This document shows positions 1-11,920 of a stretch of 51,251 bases of DNA, one piece after another. Made by a program: the position numbers and the translations under genes. The DNA comes from Psilocybe azurescens. Lineage: Eukaryota > Basidiomycota > Agaricomycetes > Agaricales > Agrocybaceae. Below the pieces are notes generated by a model that saw nothing but the letters and a program-made list of their open reading frames with translations, was not told the origin of the DNA and did no database searches. The stretch spans positions 1-51,251 of the forward strand of contig JAJIRX010000054.1 in NCBI GenBank assembly GCA_023853785.1. Reading direction: 5' to 3'. Numbering within the stretch: position 1 is the stretch's first letter; the number at the start of each line of letters is the position of its first letter.

Positions 1-1
1 C

Positions 2-626
2 GACGGTCTTCCTAGTGCAGATCAACTAGCTTTCTACCAGAAGCACGGTTATTATATTACCGCTTCCGATTACATCCTCCGTCCAGGTTCTTGAATCCAA
101 CTTCTACGCCTTCCGAGTAACTGGGGATTCGAAATACCTCGATCGTGCGGCAAGTGCAGTGGCGAGCTTCAACAAGTTTTTGCAGACACCGACAGGCTTT
201 GCTGGTTTGAATGATATTAATAACATCAATACCAGCAAGATTGACGACACCGAAAGTTTCTGGTTCGCTGAGGTTCTGAAGTACTTGTTAGTGCATTTCT
301 CTCTTATCGTACAACGCCTTTTCTGGTTCACTGATTTTCCTCTGCCTAGGTACCTCACGTTCGATGACCCTAACCACATCAGCCTTGATAAATGTGCGTA
401 ACAATTATCGATAGATCCCCGACATCTCTCTAATGACTTGCTATCTACCCCAATAGTCGTATTCAATACTGAAGCTCATCCATTTATCGCACCTCCAGCG
501 AAACCTGTTTATGGTAGCACCATCAGGGCACCGACTGCGCCTTTCAGCCTCAGGAAGGGACCTCCCTTGCCAGCCATTAGTCCGAATCCTAAACTTCCAC
601 AGCCTATCAAGGTGCCTCCCCAATAG
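2..626 (+). CDS. GH47 class I alpha-1,2-mannosidase, C-terminal part (5' end outside window)
   Basis: Glycoside hydrolase family 47 enzymes remove alpha-1,2-mannose from N-glycans in the ER/Golgi or in secreted form. The segment reads FYQKHGYYI, LRP, VLESNFYAFR, DDTESFWFAEVLKYLYLTF and VFNTEAHPF, the usual C-terminal landmarks of GH47; the last contains the conserved Ca-binding TEAHP region. Exons are 2-286, 350-393 and 457-626; introns 287-349 and 394-456 are GT-AG and restore KYLYLTF and KFVFNTE. Stop at 624-626. Between LRP (ending 85) and VLES (from 87) the frame is broken: one base stands where a Glu codon is expected, so two bases seem to be missing. This could be an error or a real lesion. 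The protein ends in a Pro-rich tail. The family call is firm; whether the gene is intact is not. Confidence 0.85.
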
Positions 627-1016
627 GCAGCAGTAATTAAACAAGGTAAATAATTACAAGTAGTATTACCTGGGGTCTGTACTATATCTATGGCGAAAAA
701 TATAGCAATCCAATTTATTGGGGAGCTTTGCTCCTCTCTACTAAATGTCTAAGCCCACGTGATTCGCTGGCTTTTCAATGGTCACCCCGTGAGAACTTTG
801 AAAGCGCCGAGCAGAGCTTACCATAGAGCATGCCAGGATACTGACATAGCGAAGCGCTATTTTGTTGATTTTAGAATAAAGAGTGCACATGCATGTGAAT
901 TGGGCAGATGATGACGTCAGGCCCTTAGTCACTTGCTTAGAGTTGCGTCTCCAGCCTCCAACAACAATATTTATTTCTATTGCACAAAGAGACGCTGAGT
1001 ATTACACATGCAATCA
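627..1016. other. Intergenic, about 390 bp, nothing recognised
   Basis: Convergent gap between the GH47 gene and SDR copy 1. I see no convincing coding exon, RNA gene or repeat. Confidence 0.5.
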
Positions 1017-2095
1017 CTACCATGGAGGTCTGGATCCATCAATGTTGATAAACTCTCCCCATCCTTCTCTCGCGTCGACTCATCAATGAGCTTTGAGCAA
1101 GAGAATGGCAGCCTGGTCTGCTGTGGGGAAAGTCCCGTATTCCTTCACTAGATCTGCAACGACTCCTGTTGTGTCTGTAGCCTTGGTGTAATCGACTATG
1201 ACAGTGGATTTGAGTATCAAACTTATTTATGAGGATGTCAGATATGGACTTACACATGTCTGAGTCGACGCCTCCAGGAGATAAAGGGAAATGCCACTGA
1301 ATGAGAAGTGCAACGCGAGATCAGTAACGATATACTGGGAGATATCTGAGAGATTGTCGCACCAAGCCATTCATTTTCGAAGTGAATCTTGCGTGTAACC
1401 CAATTTAAGGTAGTCTTGCTAGACGCATATACGGTATTGCGCATATCCAACGTAATTGGTGGTGCGACAAGGGATCCGGCAATGCTGGAGATTGGGATAA
1501 AGCGTGGGCTGCTGCTTTTCTTGAGAAGCTCGTACACAGCTTGGAAAAGAACAACGGGCCCCAATACATTGGCCTTTGGATAAGCGCATTGTTTTATCAG
1601 AAAATTAACCCGATTGGTGTTGAAAATCAAAGCATACCTGGAAGTGCTCCTCCATGGAGCTGATATCAAGCTTGTGCACTAGTCCGGATCCACCCAAGAG
1701 TGCTGAAAGGGAGGCAAACTCAAAGACTGGTTTCTTCTTGTATGGATCATACTGAAACGTACCTGCGTTGGCAATCACGGTGTCCACTCTACCATGGCGT
1801 TGCTCGATTTCTTTCGCCAATGCGGCGTTACCCTCAACGTCTGCAGCGACCCATTTCAAGATCGCGAGCCGGTTAGGGTATTTTTCTTCAGCTCGTCAAG
1901 GGCGGGTGCCTTGGTCGTATCCCTGACAGTTGCATAAACGAATGCATTCTCGTGCTTGGAAATTATATGAGCAGTGAGAGCAAAACCTATGTGATAAAAC
2001 GATCAATACAAGCGAGACTCGTCAAAAAGGACTACTGCACCAATTCCACGAGGGCGATTGGCACCAGTTATAAGATAGATAGTAGATGAAGACAT
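1017..2095 (-). pseudogene. SDR copy 1: NAD(P)-binding short-chain dehydrogenase, frame-broken
   Basis: Classical short-chain dehydrogenase/reductase resembling sniffer/norsolorinic-acid-ketoreductase-like proteins. The start at 2095 gives MSSSTIYLITGANRPRGIG, the Rossmann TGxxxGxG motif. Then follow HENAFVYATVRD, HGRVDTVIANAG (the NAG motif), PISSIAGS and YASSKTTLN (catalytic YxxxK). The C-terminal end reads INIDGSRPPW with stop at 1017-1019. The exon order matches the three other copies, with introns after GIG, after the NAG motif, after HFQ and after NEWLG. At least four single-base indels break the frame: an A5 run near 1881-1885, an extra T before the SPGGVDSDM segment near 1288, and two in the last exon near 1055-1090. 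Because many genes here have single-base breaks, some may be sequence errors, but four in one gene, one of them an insertion, favours decay. Substrate unknown. Confidence 0.7.
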
Positions 2096-2629
2096 GAGAG
2101 GGAAGGTATTTGAGTTGTAGGAACGTTGGGTAAATGCTGAGGATGCTGGACAAGGTAGCTTATATATGTAGTAGGAAACAAAGCTTATAAATAACTTGTA
2201 GATCCTGACTTTATGACTGACAATGCAGGGCTGGTGGTATCATTTTCAGCTTACACAGCAGGATCATAGGTGCTTTCCCGCCTGTTATCAAATTGAAATC
2301 CTATCCCTGAGGGATATGTGATCAAAGAATGAACTATGCCTTCATAATCGTTCAACAAAAACAGCAAGAGAAGTAGACTCGGATGACGTACAGATTGCAA
2401 GCAGTAGCACAAAGAAGGCTGGTGACTCATCTAAGTTATGGGTTGGTAATACATATGTTATGAGCCAGGCCCGGTTACTGTTTTTCGCAAAGCAATTAAC
2501 GAAGCTAACGAGGTCCCTTACGAACCAACTCTTACACCTTTTAGTAATCTAGCATGAATAATGCTTAAGTAAATTTCGCACGATCAGAAAGTCCCCATCA
2601 CGATTCATGATTAGGGGCAAATTTGGGGT
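2096..2629. other. Intergenic, AT-rich
   Basis: Upstream of SDR copy 1 and left of the inverted-repeat element. It holds the presumed promoter of copy 1. No other feature is supported. Confidence 0.4.
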
Positions 2630-3070
2630 GGCCTACTCACACTGCTGGCATAGGGTTATTGTTGTCGACTAAAAATGTTTTTAAACGTGTTTGCATTTTT
2701 AACTCATTTATCCATTACATAAATTTATCATTTTGGAAATGAAACACATCTGGAATCAAGTTTTTAGTGACAACAAATGATAAATTTATGGAGAATGAAA
2801 AGGACTTGAAAATTACCTGCCGAAGGCAGGGTATTTTGCAATTATGAAATTCGTTAGTTGCAATCTAGTACATAGATGTAAATAAACACCATATATATAG
2901 ATAAAAATTTTCTAGACTCCTGTTGGCAATTTGCAATAAATACTAAATATTATGCCGTAGTACAATTCCTTCGGCTGATAATAGCGGACGAAGTCCGCTC
3001 TTTCGAGTTTAAACAGGTTTGAAATCATTTTTAGTTGATAACAATAACCCCATGCCAGCAGTGTTAGGCC
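2630..3070. mobile_element. MITE-like element with about 60-bp terminal inverted repeats
   Basis: The left end (2630 to about 2692, starting GGCCTACTCACACTGCTGG) is matched by the reverse complement of the right end (about 3010 to 3070, starting GGCCTAACACTGCTGG). The match continues through GGGTTATTGTTG/ATC.ACTAAAAATG and TTTAAAC..GTTT with few mismatches and one 3-base gap. A second, inner inverted repeat (TAAATTTATCATTT near 2722 and its complement near 2777) makes the element fold back further. Short GC hairpins with GAAG loops lie inside (near 2818 and 2986). There is no coding capacity. I cannot see a clear target-site duplication, so it is old or its ends are slightly misplaced. It sits between SDR copies 1 and 2. 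Confidence 0.75.
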
Positions 3071-3526
3071 TTCAGGCCTCAGGAATGGTTGCAAGGGCTC
3101 ACATTATTTCTTTGGGGGTCGCGACGACTCCATAAAGATTCCCTTGCGGCCCCCTCTTTGTGTGTGTGCAGATGCGCAGACTGCCTGCTAAAAGCAAAAA
3201 AGGAATGAAAGTGTCAGGGTGGAATCTTTTCTCGCTTTCACACGACTACTCAATCTTTTGAGGATTGGCAGCTGGAGATGTTAAAAATAGAGTTTTTGGA
3301 AGTACGTTTGGGCGCTTATATTGTAACGAACACGATGACGATAAGTCGTACCGATTTTGGCATGTTACATAGATGTTGCACAAATGTTACATGATCGTCC
3401 GGTCCCTCTGGTAAGATTTAAGAACACGAATCACTCGATGCTTACAACCACGACGTAAGCAAGATGATAGCGATGCGCTCAGCTGAATGAAAACATTGTA
3501 CTGGAGTCACTTCCTTTTCCGGGGCA

Positions 3527-4641
3527 TCACCACGGAAGTTTGCCTCCATCTACATTCATGAACTCTCCGCCGTTCTTCTCGCGCGTTGACTTGTCGATGA
3601 TTTTCAAAAGCGAAGCAGCGACTTCGGTTGCCGGTGGTAGTCCATATCCTCGTTCCTTGACCAAATCCTGGTATTGACCACTTTTGTCGGCGACGATAGT
3701 GAAGTCGACTATCCAAAACAAGAAAGAAGGAGCAGGCATGAGCTCCTGCTGAACAATAAAGAGAGGAAAGGTACGCACACATGTCAGTGTCGATTTCACC
3801 AGGTGATAAGGGGAAGGCAACTACACGCATACGGGAACAATTTTAGCAATTTGGTAGCCAATAACTGTAATAGCATATAACGCACTTAGCCAATCATTTT
3901 CGAAGTGTATCTTGCGTGAAACCCAGTTTAGTGTGGCCTTGGTGGAAGCATATATTACGCTTCCCATGGGAAATTCAATTATTGGGCCACTAAGGCTTCC
4001 ACCGCGGCTACTGATGGGTATGAAGCGGGGGTTCTTGCTTTTCTTGAGAAGCTCGTACACAGCGCCGAAGAGAACGACAGGGCCCACTACATTCACCTAT
4101 ATCAAAATTCAACACAGAAAACTCAATTTAGTGTCTGAGTAAAGGAAACGTACCCGGAAGTGCTCCTCCATATCATCGGGGGAGCTTCATGCACACTAGC
4201 GGCGGCACCCAGTAGGGCTACAAGACGCAGAAAACCAAACAACTTCTCGAGCTCATTTCAATGGATCTATACCCAAACGAACATACCTGCGTTAGCGATC
4301 ACAGTGTCCACTCGCCCATGGCGTTCCTCGATCTCCTTCGCCATCGCAGTGTTGCTTTCCTTATCCGCAGAGACGCATTTGACGATCGCGAGCCTATGCG
4401 GATGTTTTTCCTTGAGCTCGTAAGGGCACTGGCCTTTGCTGAGTCCCGCACAGCGGCATAGACAAAGGCATTTTCGTGAGTGGCGAGTATATGCGTAACG
4501 AGGCAGAATCCTAGAACCCAACCACTTAGATTTATGCCAAAATTGAAACAGGTTTGAAGCTTGGTGAGCTGATAAACACGCACCTAGTCCACGAGGACGG
4601 TTGGCTCCAGTTACGAGGTAGACAGTAGCAGTTGAAGACAT
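3527..4641 (-). CDS. SDR copy 2: short-chain dehydrogenase, most complete copy but with frame breaks
   Basis: Paralogue of the SDR at 1017-2095. The start at 4641 gives MSSTATVYLVTGANRPRGLG. Later exons give HENAFVYAAVRDSAKA, HGRVDTVIANAG, VVGPVVLFGAVYELLKKS, YASTKATLNWVSRKIHFEN (YxxxK) and PLSPGEIDTDM. The last exon reads to VDGGKLPW with stop at 3527-3529. Introns after GLG, NAG, HFR, WL and DM are GT-AG with good frames. Two single-base deletions interrupt it: one where CTTGACGAG is expected but CTTACGAG is present (near 4422), and one at a C5 run before GATGATATG (near 4176). All catalytic motifs survive, so this copy could be functional if those two breaks are errors. Substrate unknown; about 240-250 aa if repaired. 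Confidence 0.65.
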
Positions 4642-5454
4642 TGTTATCGTATTCCTTTTCTGTTGGATTAACGACGACAGCATTCCGTGGCTTTATAGTT
4701 TCTCGGCTCACTTCTCCTTGTCCTAATTCATGACCCTCCTCGCTGGGGGCTGTGGTATGTCAGCGACGTCCCGCGAAAAGCGGCTTGGAGTTGCGTGTAT
4801 GCTCTCAAAGCATCGCAGTTTCCTGGGGTATCATCGATGGCTTGATAAGAGACCTCAACAGAGTTGTAGCACATTGTCGTCACTGGCCGTCGACGCGTGC
4901 GTCTCAACTTCGGCCGGCAAGGTCTGATGACAAGCACAGGAATGAAGTCCAGCCAGTAGCAGGACTTCGGTAGTCGGTACAGCCACGAGTGAATGACTCG
5001 AGCGGGATAACTTGCTTCCACCGCAATCGCTTCTTTCCCGCTTCCCGATGGTGTAGGAGGAGGACTGAGATTTCCGTGGGCTGATCTAGTTTTTCGGTAT
5101 TCATGAGAAAGACCGGAGAAAGATACAAAGATACAAAATGGTATACGCATTGCCACGTTCAGAAGAACAGCTATGAGCGAGTTACGTTATGGAGAACTTA
5201 CGACGACCTCATAACATCGTCAATCGACACGAAGAACGCGGAGATTGAGGTCAAGTTTACAGCTTGTAGGACAAAGATTGAGGATCATTCCGGCAGACGC
5301 TAGAGGTCTCAGCCAACATTGGACTGCAGAAGCTCTGCGTTCTGTGCTTGCCTTATTCATCCTTTCCATTTCCCCTGTTCACATTAGTCAAGGCCCGGAA
5401 TAAGGAAGATATCTCGCCCGAAACCATGTTGCATAGTCACTCGACAAATGGAAA
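4642..5454. other. Intergenic, about 810 bp, no supported gene
   Basis: It contains the upstream region of SDR copy 2 and the 3' side of NOC4. Open frames of up to about 140 codons exist on the minus strand, but they have no recognisable domain and no splice-consistent extension. Confidence 0.4.
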
Positions 5455-7604
5455 CTAGAATACCCAAAGCTCGTTCACAAAGTCTCGCTGTGCACTCCCA
5501 GTGATCAAATCCTCCCCAGAAGATTCTTCAACGGCGGCGAATACCTTGAGACTAGGTTCCAAAGCCAATGCTGGCTCTCGCTTGATTTTTCTGTTGATCT
5601 CTGTCTCGAAGAGCTACATACATAAAGGGTTAGTGGTTATCAAGGATGCCCAGATAACTGTAAACATACTGTGTTGTACGTGTGATCCAAAAAGTCCTCC
5701 ATCGAATAGCCAGGCTTCGTGAATGCCTCTGAGAAAATCTTGCACATAGTCGATACAGGTGCATGGTAATGCGAGCTATGTGACATTAGCTCCCAAATAG
5801 AGCTGTCCAGGGCGTTGGTCTGCAGTGGATTTGTTTCCTCTGACAGGAAGGGGTCTTGGCGTATGTTAGTAAAGTGTGTTATGTTTAAGTGAAAGCATAC
5901 CATTGGAATCGTCCACATCGGCTCGATGAATCATCACCATCAATGCAGGATGCTTCTTCAGAATGTTGTATGTAAAGGGGATCACCATGACTATGGCAGC
6001 TGGTGGCGCGGTGAGTGACAGTCGAGACAGTTTCTTCACGAACGAAGCCAACAGCGTTGCGGGTAGATGCCTAAGGGCAAATGGTGAGGCTACGTGAATG
6101 TCAAGAAGTTCGAAACGCATACGTTGAACTCAAAAATAACTCTGTCAAACGGAAGAATCGGGAGCGGTGCTTTAGGTGTAGTACGTCACGATCGAGGAAC
6201 GCATATAGGCGGGTATAGAATGAAGGGTAGTCACTATACCGGAGTTAGACACAGATAACGATGAAATGATAGTAAACGAAATCCACATACAGATTATATT
6301 CCTTGATGAGGACGAACAGTGCATTCAACGCCAACAAGCCAACCGACCCGCCAATGTCGACACACGCGCCGATCCAATCCATGACAAGAATAGGTCTTGT
6401 CAAATGCGGCATTACTCCGCGATGCATAAGATTCAGAGCTCTGGCCGCTAGGGCCTTATTTTTTTCGATGTTCCCGGGAACAGATAAGTGAGGCAGCAAA
6501 GTGAGCCATGCCCGGGTGAACACGGCTCGATGGGAGGAAAGTGAATGTAACGACTGATGGATGGTCATCTTGTGCAAACGCTGCCCAGGCCCTTTCTTGC
6601 CGTCCTCTGCGACCGGGTCATCCTCGAAGAACTTCCGCCAGTCATCATTTTCTTCTTCGTCTCCTGTTTTTGCTGTTTCTTCATCGTCCGATGACATGTC
6701 GGCATTATTGGACCCTTTTTGGACACTTTTGGCTTTGGTGGTTTGGTTCCGAGTTCAACAACCCACCAGGCATTGAGTTCGCTTTGCTCTGTAGGGAAGG
6801 TGGAGAGGCGTTCGAGGATGGAAAGTAAATTGATAGGAACATTGGGGTGAGCATCTGCGGTTTGACTGGAAAGCAGAGTCCTGTAGAAACAGGTAAGAAG
6901 ATGACAATGATGACAGGACATGGTACACACGCAGAATCACGGAGGAAAAACCAGCGAATATCGTCGTGAACGCTAAACCAGGTGTCATAGAACAGATTTA
7001 ATACATCTGAATCAATCAGTCCACCGTCAGGTTTGGGACTTGATGACTTTCTCTTCGAGTGGGGGCACAGAAGGAGAGATGAGACAATTTTCCGGAAGTG
7101 GGATGCGTGGAATTGAGGTTGGGGTTTCGTGGGATGCGATGATTTCGTATAAGAAGTCGACAGATACTTGAGCAATGAAAACATTATCTGCAAAGCTGAT
7201 GTCTATGGGAGGTTAGGTCCCTTCTTCAAGTATTAGATAGCTCTGCTTACACGTAGAAACTTCTCATCATCCTGCAAGAGACTGCCCAAAAAGTCGACAT
7301 ACGATTGCAAACGTTCCCATATCCAGGCTTTGACTACTTTTGCGGCTTCATCTCCACCAAGACCGAGTTTGTTATCGGATATGATTACGACAAAAACTCT
7401 GTAGAGAGCATAGATTGCCTTGGAAATATCATGAGGGTCTTCTACATCGTACGCCAGAGCCAACAAGTCCGCGAGTGGATTCAGCGATAGATTTTTGCCA
7501 ACTACGGCAATGAGTTCGTCCTCTAGTTGTTTTATCTTGGAACCATAGTCCTCTCGATGGGTTTTCCTCTTTTTTGAGGGCGGTGGTAGTGAATGCGGGG
7601 CCAT
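5455..7604 (-). CDS. NOC4: Nucleolar complex protein 4 (Noc4/Utp19), 40S ribosome assembly
   Basis: Noc4 works with Nop14 in the nucleolus on maturation and export of 40S precursors. Seven exons fit: 7251-7604, 6931-7202, 6291-6880, 6123-6233, 5901-6070, 5670-5854 and 5455-5613, all GT-AG with matching phases. The start at 7604 gives MAPHSLPPPSKKRKTHRED, a basic N terminus. The C-terminal CBF/Mak21 domain runs roughly from residue 330 to 560 (ALNALFVLIKEYNLDYPSF, FLDRDVLHLKHRSRFFRLTE, VKKLSRLSLTAPPAAIVMVI). An acidic stretch (SSDDEETAKTGDEEENDDW) precedes DWRKFFEDD. One base is missing at the CCCTTTTT run 6713-6720, which separates KPKVSKKG from the acidic stretch. With that base restored the protein is 613 aa. 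An essential gene is unlikely to be really broken, so error is favoured. Divergent from the terpene synthase. Confidence 0.88.
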
Positions 7605-8499
7605 GGACCGTTGGTCGAACTTTCTATTTTCGGCCATATCAAAATTTCTGCACATAATGTATTTGGCTCTATTTCTCATTAACTTCTCGGACGTTACCGA
7701 GTAGTTCGTTTTCAAGTTCCAAGTTGCAGCCGACCGTCTCCTTCTTGACCTTGTCCTGACCCTCATTCAACTCTCATTGGACCCACACTCACAATAAATC
7801 TACTAACGGCAGATAATTGGGCCGGTTCTTTCAGCTATAATGGTATCGTAAATGCTGTTCTCCTAGTCATCGACAAAAGTCTTAATTTCAATGTATTCTG
7901 CGATCATTGATTCCGCCTGTCGTGACATCGATAATGAGGGCGGCTCCCCGACCTCAAAACGCCGACTCCCATTCCGGTCATTTGTTAAATCACTCGTAAT
8001 CCACACTTCGGTTCCACCTCTCCCTTATTCCATTCGTAAAGTAATATTTTTCTGTGCAGCACTGCCTTGGAGCTGACTTAATGATCGCAGGCCGTTTTTC
8101 AAATTAATGAATGAATGTGTTTGCTCTCAAGGCTGGAATCTTTTTCGCCTCCGAGTTGTCAGCCAGTGAAAAAATCATAGGGTGTACAAATCAGCAAAAT
8201 TTTCCCATCTTGGTCATTCTATTGCATTCTACCAGTCTCTCATGCCATATAAATGTATATTGACCATGTCAGGCGTTACTTTATTTTTGCCGCCTAATAA
8301 TCTGTTTAAAGCGATAGCTTTAAACGGAAGCTCAGAGCACGGAGGAAGGAATCGAAATGCGAATAATGTCCAGTTCCCGGAAAATTCAAGATATTTTTTC
8401 TCTGGAGTCGCAGGCCGGTCAGGTATAAAGACGCTCGGCTGTAGCTACTCTCCACCCATCGAGCCACGGTATTCTTCCTTCTTCTACTACATAATCCAG
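7605..8499. promoter_or_regulatory. Divergent intergenic region between NOC4 and the terpene synthase
   Basis: About 895 bp shared upstream region of two divergent genes. I see no coding exon that connects to either side, and no specific binding site that I can defend. Confidence 0.4.
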
Positions 8500-9722
8500 A
8501 TGTCATATGCAATGACTACCACCGTATCTCCAACCGAGGTCCGACTAGAAGATTCCCTTCAGATGCTACTGCCTAACAGCGACTGTAACGAAAGTGGTCA
8601 ACATCACTGGCAAGCCACATTCAAAGAAATTGTCACCAAATTTGTTGGAGACCTCGAGTACTGTCCCGAAGATCCTATCAAAGACGAAAACGCCACATAT
8701 CAAGCTGTGCGATCCGAGTTCTCCACGCAGTACGATAATGGGAATAAATGGTTTGATCAGATGTATCGAACTGCAGTCACTATGGGGAGGTTCGTTTGGG
8801 ATTTGTTTAACTCAGATTGCAAAATTCCCAACACAACTTCCCAGCTTCCTTATCCTGACCACGCTCCAGAAATTCGACTGGAAATTGCGCGATTCACCTG
8901 GTAGGAACTCTTTTTCTACGTCCGTAACCTAGCTGAACAATCGCACAAACTGCAGTTTTCTGCTTCACGTCGACGACCTTGGAAAGGACTTCAACACACT
9001 AGAAGGCCTCCAAAAGAGAATCCTCATGGGCGACAACTCCGACGGGACATTCCTACAGGCATTCCGCAAGCACCTCATAGGTTTCTATCGATATTACGAC
9101 GCGATTCAAGCCAACTCCATCACGCTCGCCGCCATCGACTGCATCAACGGCATGCTTCTCGAACAGAACGACGCAATCCGGGATATGAAACTCTCGGACT
9201 GCTCACAGTCGTGGCCAAACTACTTGCGTAACAAGACAGGTTGTTCAGCAGCCTATGCGTTCATGCTCTTTCCCAAGACTATGAACCTGGACCTGACTGA
9301 TTATATATCCGTCATCGAAGACATCGTATTTTTACAAACGCTGTGAATGATATATTATCGTACGTCTTCCACTATAGACTCTGAGTTGTACAAATTTCAT
9401 AACTTGGCTACATTTCACAAGATTCTACAAAGAGTATCTCTCAGGAGAGACAGATACATACGTCTTCTTGCGGGCACGAATCACTGAGAAGCCGCTTGAT
9501 GAAACACTGCGAGACGTGGTTGCCGAGACGTTAGCTGCACACGCTAGGGCTACAAAGGTCCTAGAAGCGACCACCTGCGCTGCCGCTACATGGAAGCGCT
9601 ATGTCAATGGATACCTGTAAGGTTTTTGATTACCCTTTCCTTTAATTTTGTTGCTGATTTGATGCCTTAGTGGGTTCCACTTTACTTTGGCACGCTACCG
9701 CTTGAGTGAACTCGGATTCTAG
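8500..9722 (+). CDS. TRI5-type (trichodiene synthase-like) sesquiterpene synthase
   Basis: This enzyme family ionises farnesyl diphosphate and cyclises it, using two metal-binding motifs. Exons 8500-8900, 8956-9359, 9422-9616 and 9671-9722 are joined by GT-AG introns; about 350 aa. The aspartate-rich motif is DDLGKD (about residues 140-145, in FLLHVDDLGKDF). The NSE motif is NDILSFYKE with N265, S269 and E273, split by intron 2 as VNDILS/FYKE. The C-terminal GYLGFHFTLARYRLSELGF has the RY pair typical of the family. One T is missing at the T5 run 9329-9333, between IEDIVF and TNAVNDILS; otherwise the frame is continuous. The start could also be the Met at 8512. The product cannot be predicted from sequence; TRI5-like enzymes in basidiomycetes are often not trichodiene synthases. 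Confidence 0.85.
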
Positions 9723-10499
9723 TACTTAACTAGTTGTATCACTAAATATGTACGGTTCGCATGCTCCGCGTACAACATGTACCTGTATCAATGTCTGTTC
9801 GATTCAGAAAGCGAGGGCTCTGTTCGGCGTATGATCACTCTCAGAAAAATCTCGGGAACTGTTACAGTGCCGGACAGCCTTCCCTAGAATCCTGGATCCA
9901 GTTAAGCGCCCAATAAACGAAATCTAATTATAACACGTCCGCCCCCACTTTTCAAACCTCCGAGCTCTTGGATATCAATTTTTTAATACTACCGTATGCA
10001 CTATAGGTCCAAATTTTGTCCCTCGTGGACGCACGGGACCAGCGAGTTTATCTGATCGCAGTCGCGTGTCCATCATGCCAACCAGGATTCCACTTCTATT
10101 CCATCGTCTTTCCATGCAGAATCATGATGCTCACCTGAGCGCTGTGTATGCTCTTTCTCATAGATTAGCGGACGCCTATCACCCTCGGATTGCAATTATT
10201 TGGGGTCTTCGGGATTTTGTTCTGAATCATGTTTCAACCGAGTTTTGACCAGAAATGGGCGCCCGTAATGACCGGTAAACGGTGACGCCCCCTCCACATG
10301 CCAAGATCTTAGAAACTTTGATGAAGAGCAACCTCGCGTCCCCTTGCACGTGGTCAGAGAAATCTCCTTATAATATTATAATATGACGCACTGGCGATTA
10401 GCTAGGTCTCATACCTGCTTTTCGTATACAGCTTAGGATGATGTCCTGTCATGAATTCAGCGAGAACTTCAGAGTTGAACCCTTTAAGATCTACTCACA
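9723..10499. other. Intergenic, about 780 bp
   Basis: Between the terpene synthase stop and SDR copy 3. No exon or repeat that I can support; it contains the region upstream of copy 3. Confidence 0.4.
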
Positions 10500-11533
10500 A
10501 TGTCTCCATCTACAATCTGCCTTATAACTGGTGCCAGTCGTCCCCATGGAATAGGTATCGCATCTTTCTCATTAATCCATTCACGAATCTGTTCCGTCGC
10601 TGGTTTGAGTCATCCTTCAATTACATCTTCTAGGCCTTGCTTTCGCTGCCTTCATCCCTCCCAAGAATGAGAACGCATTCGTATATGTAGCAACCAGGGA
10701 CTTGTCCCAAAAATCCTCTCTCGACGACCTGAAGGCAAAGTACCCCAATCGAGTTGCTATTATTACATGGATCGCCGCAAACGTTAAGAGTAACACCGCA
10801 CTGGCGAAAGAGATTGAAGAGCGCCATGGGAAGGTATATATATTGTTGTCAACACTCTTGAGCGGTGCAGGCAAAGTGCACGAGGCTGATATATAAGCGA
10901 GTCCATGGAAGACCACTTCAAGGGGTGCCTTAATTCTTTCCCCGAATCGAGGTTATTTTCTAACTCAAGGATCCCTTTTCCTATTCAAAGGCCAACGTCT
11001 TCGGGCCCACTGTCCTCTTCAACTCCATATATGAGCTTCTCAAGAAAAGCAGCAACCCCGCTTCATCCCCATCTCCAGCATGAGTGGCTCCCTCGTTGCA
11101 TTGATACACCTGGACATGCGCAATACAACATATGCATCCACTAAGGCTACCCTGAACTACATTGCGCCCAAGATACACTTCGAAAACGAATGGCCCGGTG
11201 TGCAAACCACTCATTGCTTGGACTGGCACGTGAAGGGTGATCTATTCACCTTTATTGTGTTCAGTGGCATTCCCATTATCTACTGGCGGCGTCGCCTCTC
11301 ATCCTCATCCTCAATGATTCATCTGAAAATCCGATGAGACTGGCATTATAGACGATCATATCATTTTAACACACCCATCGGGATCCCTTAACACGATAGT
11401 AGAGCAATTCGGAAAATTCCCAACAGCCGACAAAACAGCCGTCCTCCTGCTCAAAATCATCGATGAGTCGACGACGCGGGAGAAGGACGACGGGCAGTTT
11501 ATCAACCTGGACGGAGTAAGGATTCTATGGTGA
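10500..11533 (+). pseudogene. SDR copy 3: short-chain dehydrogenase pseudogene
   Basis: Same family and exon order as the minus-strand copies. The ATG at 10500 gives MSPSTICLITGASRPHGIG. After an intron the frame is clean through NENAFVYVATRD and KEIEERHGKV (to about 10836). There the sequence corresponding to DTVIANAG and part of the following intron is deleted, and an in-frame TAA follows HEADI (about 10894). Further on, ANVFGPTVLFNSIYELLKKS is followed by a one-base loss (about 11060), then MSGSLVAL and YASTKATLNYIAPKIHFEN (YxxxK retained). It ends FINLDGVRILW with TGA at 11531-11533. The loss of the NAG segment and the stop are larger lesions than the single-base breaks elsewhere, so this is a real pseudogene. 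Confidence 0.8.
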
Positions 11534-11920
11534 TCACTTATCGATATCTTGTTACAGATAGGTACCAATGAAGGAATAATCATCATCGAGCAAAGAAACG
11601 AGAACGGAGAGATAGTCGATACATAGCTGTTAAGTATCTTCAGAGTTCAGAATGAAGGAAATGTTGAGTTGGTTTCCGTCTTGTTGCAGCGAACCTACTA
11701 ATAATCCAACGGTACCAAATGTAGCCATTGATAAAATCTGGTCAACCATTGGTGCTTCACGAGTTCTTTATCTCGTTTCTAGAGTCAACTCAACCTCAGA
11801 AAAATGGAAAATTGGCAGAGATGACCGTGAAGTCTCGGAAATAAATAACTGATCATTCTACATTGATCATTTTCGAGTACAATGTTCCAATATACCTCGG
11901 CGGCGCTGGACCAAGATTGA
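11534..11920. other. Convergent 3' intergenic region
   Basis: About 390 bp between the SDR copy 3 pseudogene and the end of SWP1. Nothing recognised. Confidence 0.4.

Noticed and set aside
2630..3110. Possible mitochondrial DNA insert, because of GC hairpins with GAAG loops in AT-rich sequence
   Set aside because: The long terminal inverted repeats explain the segment better as a foldback transposable element, and no mitochondrial gene sequence is readable.
4728..5156. Open frame of 142 codons on the minus strand upstream of SDR copy 2
   Set aside because: No recognisable domain, and composition unlike the neighbouring real exons.
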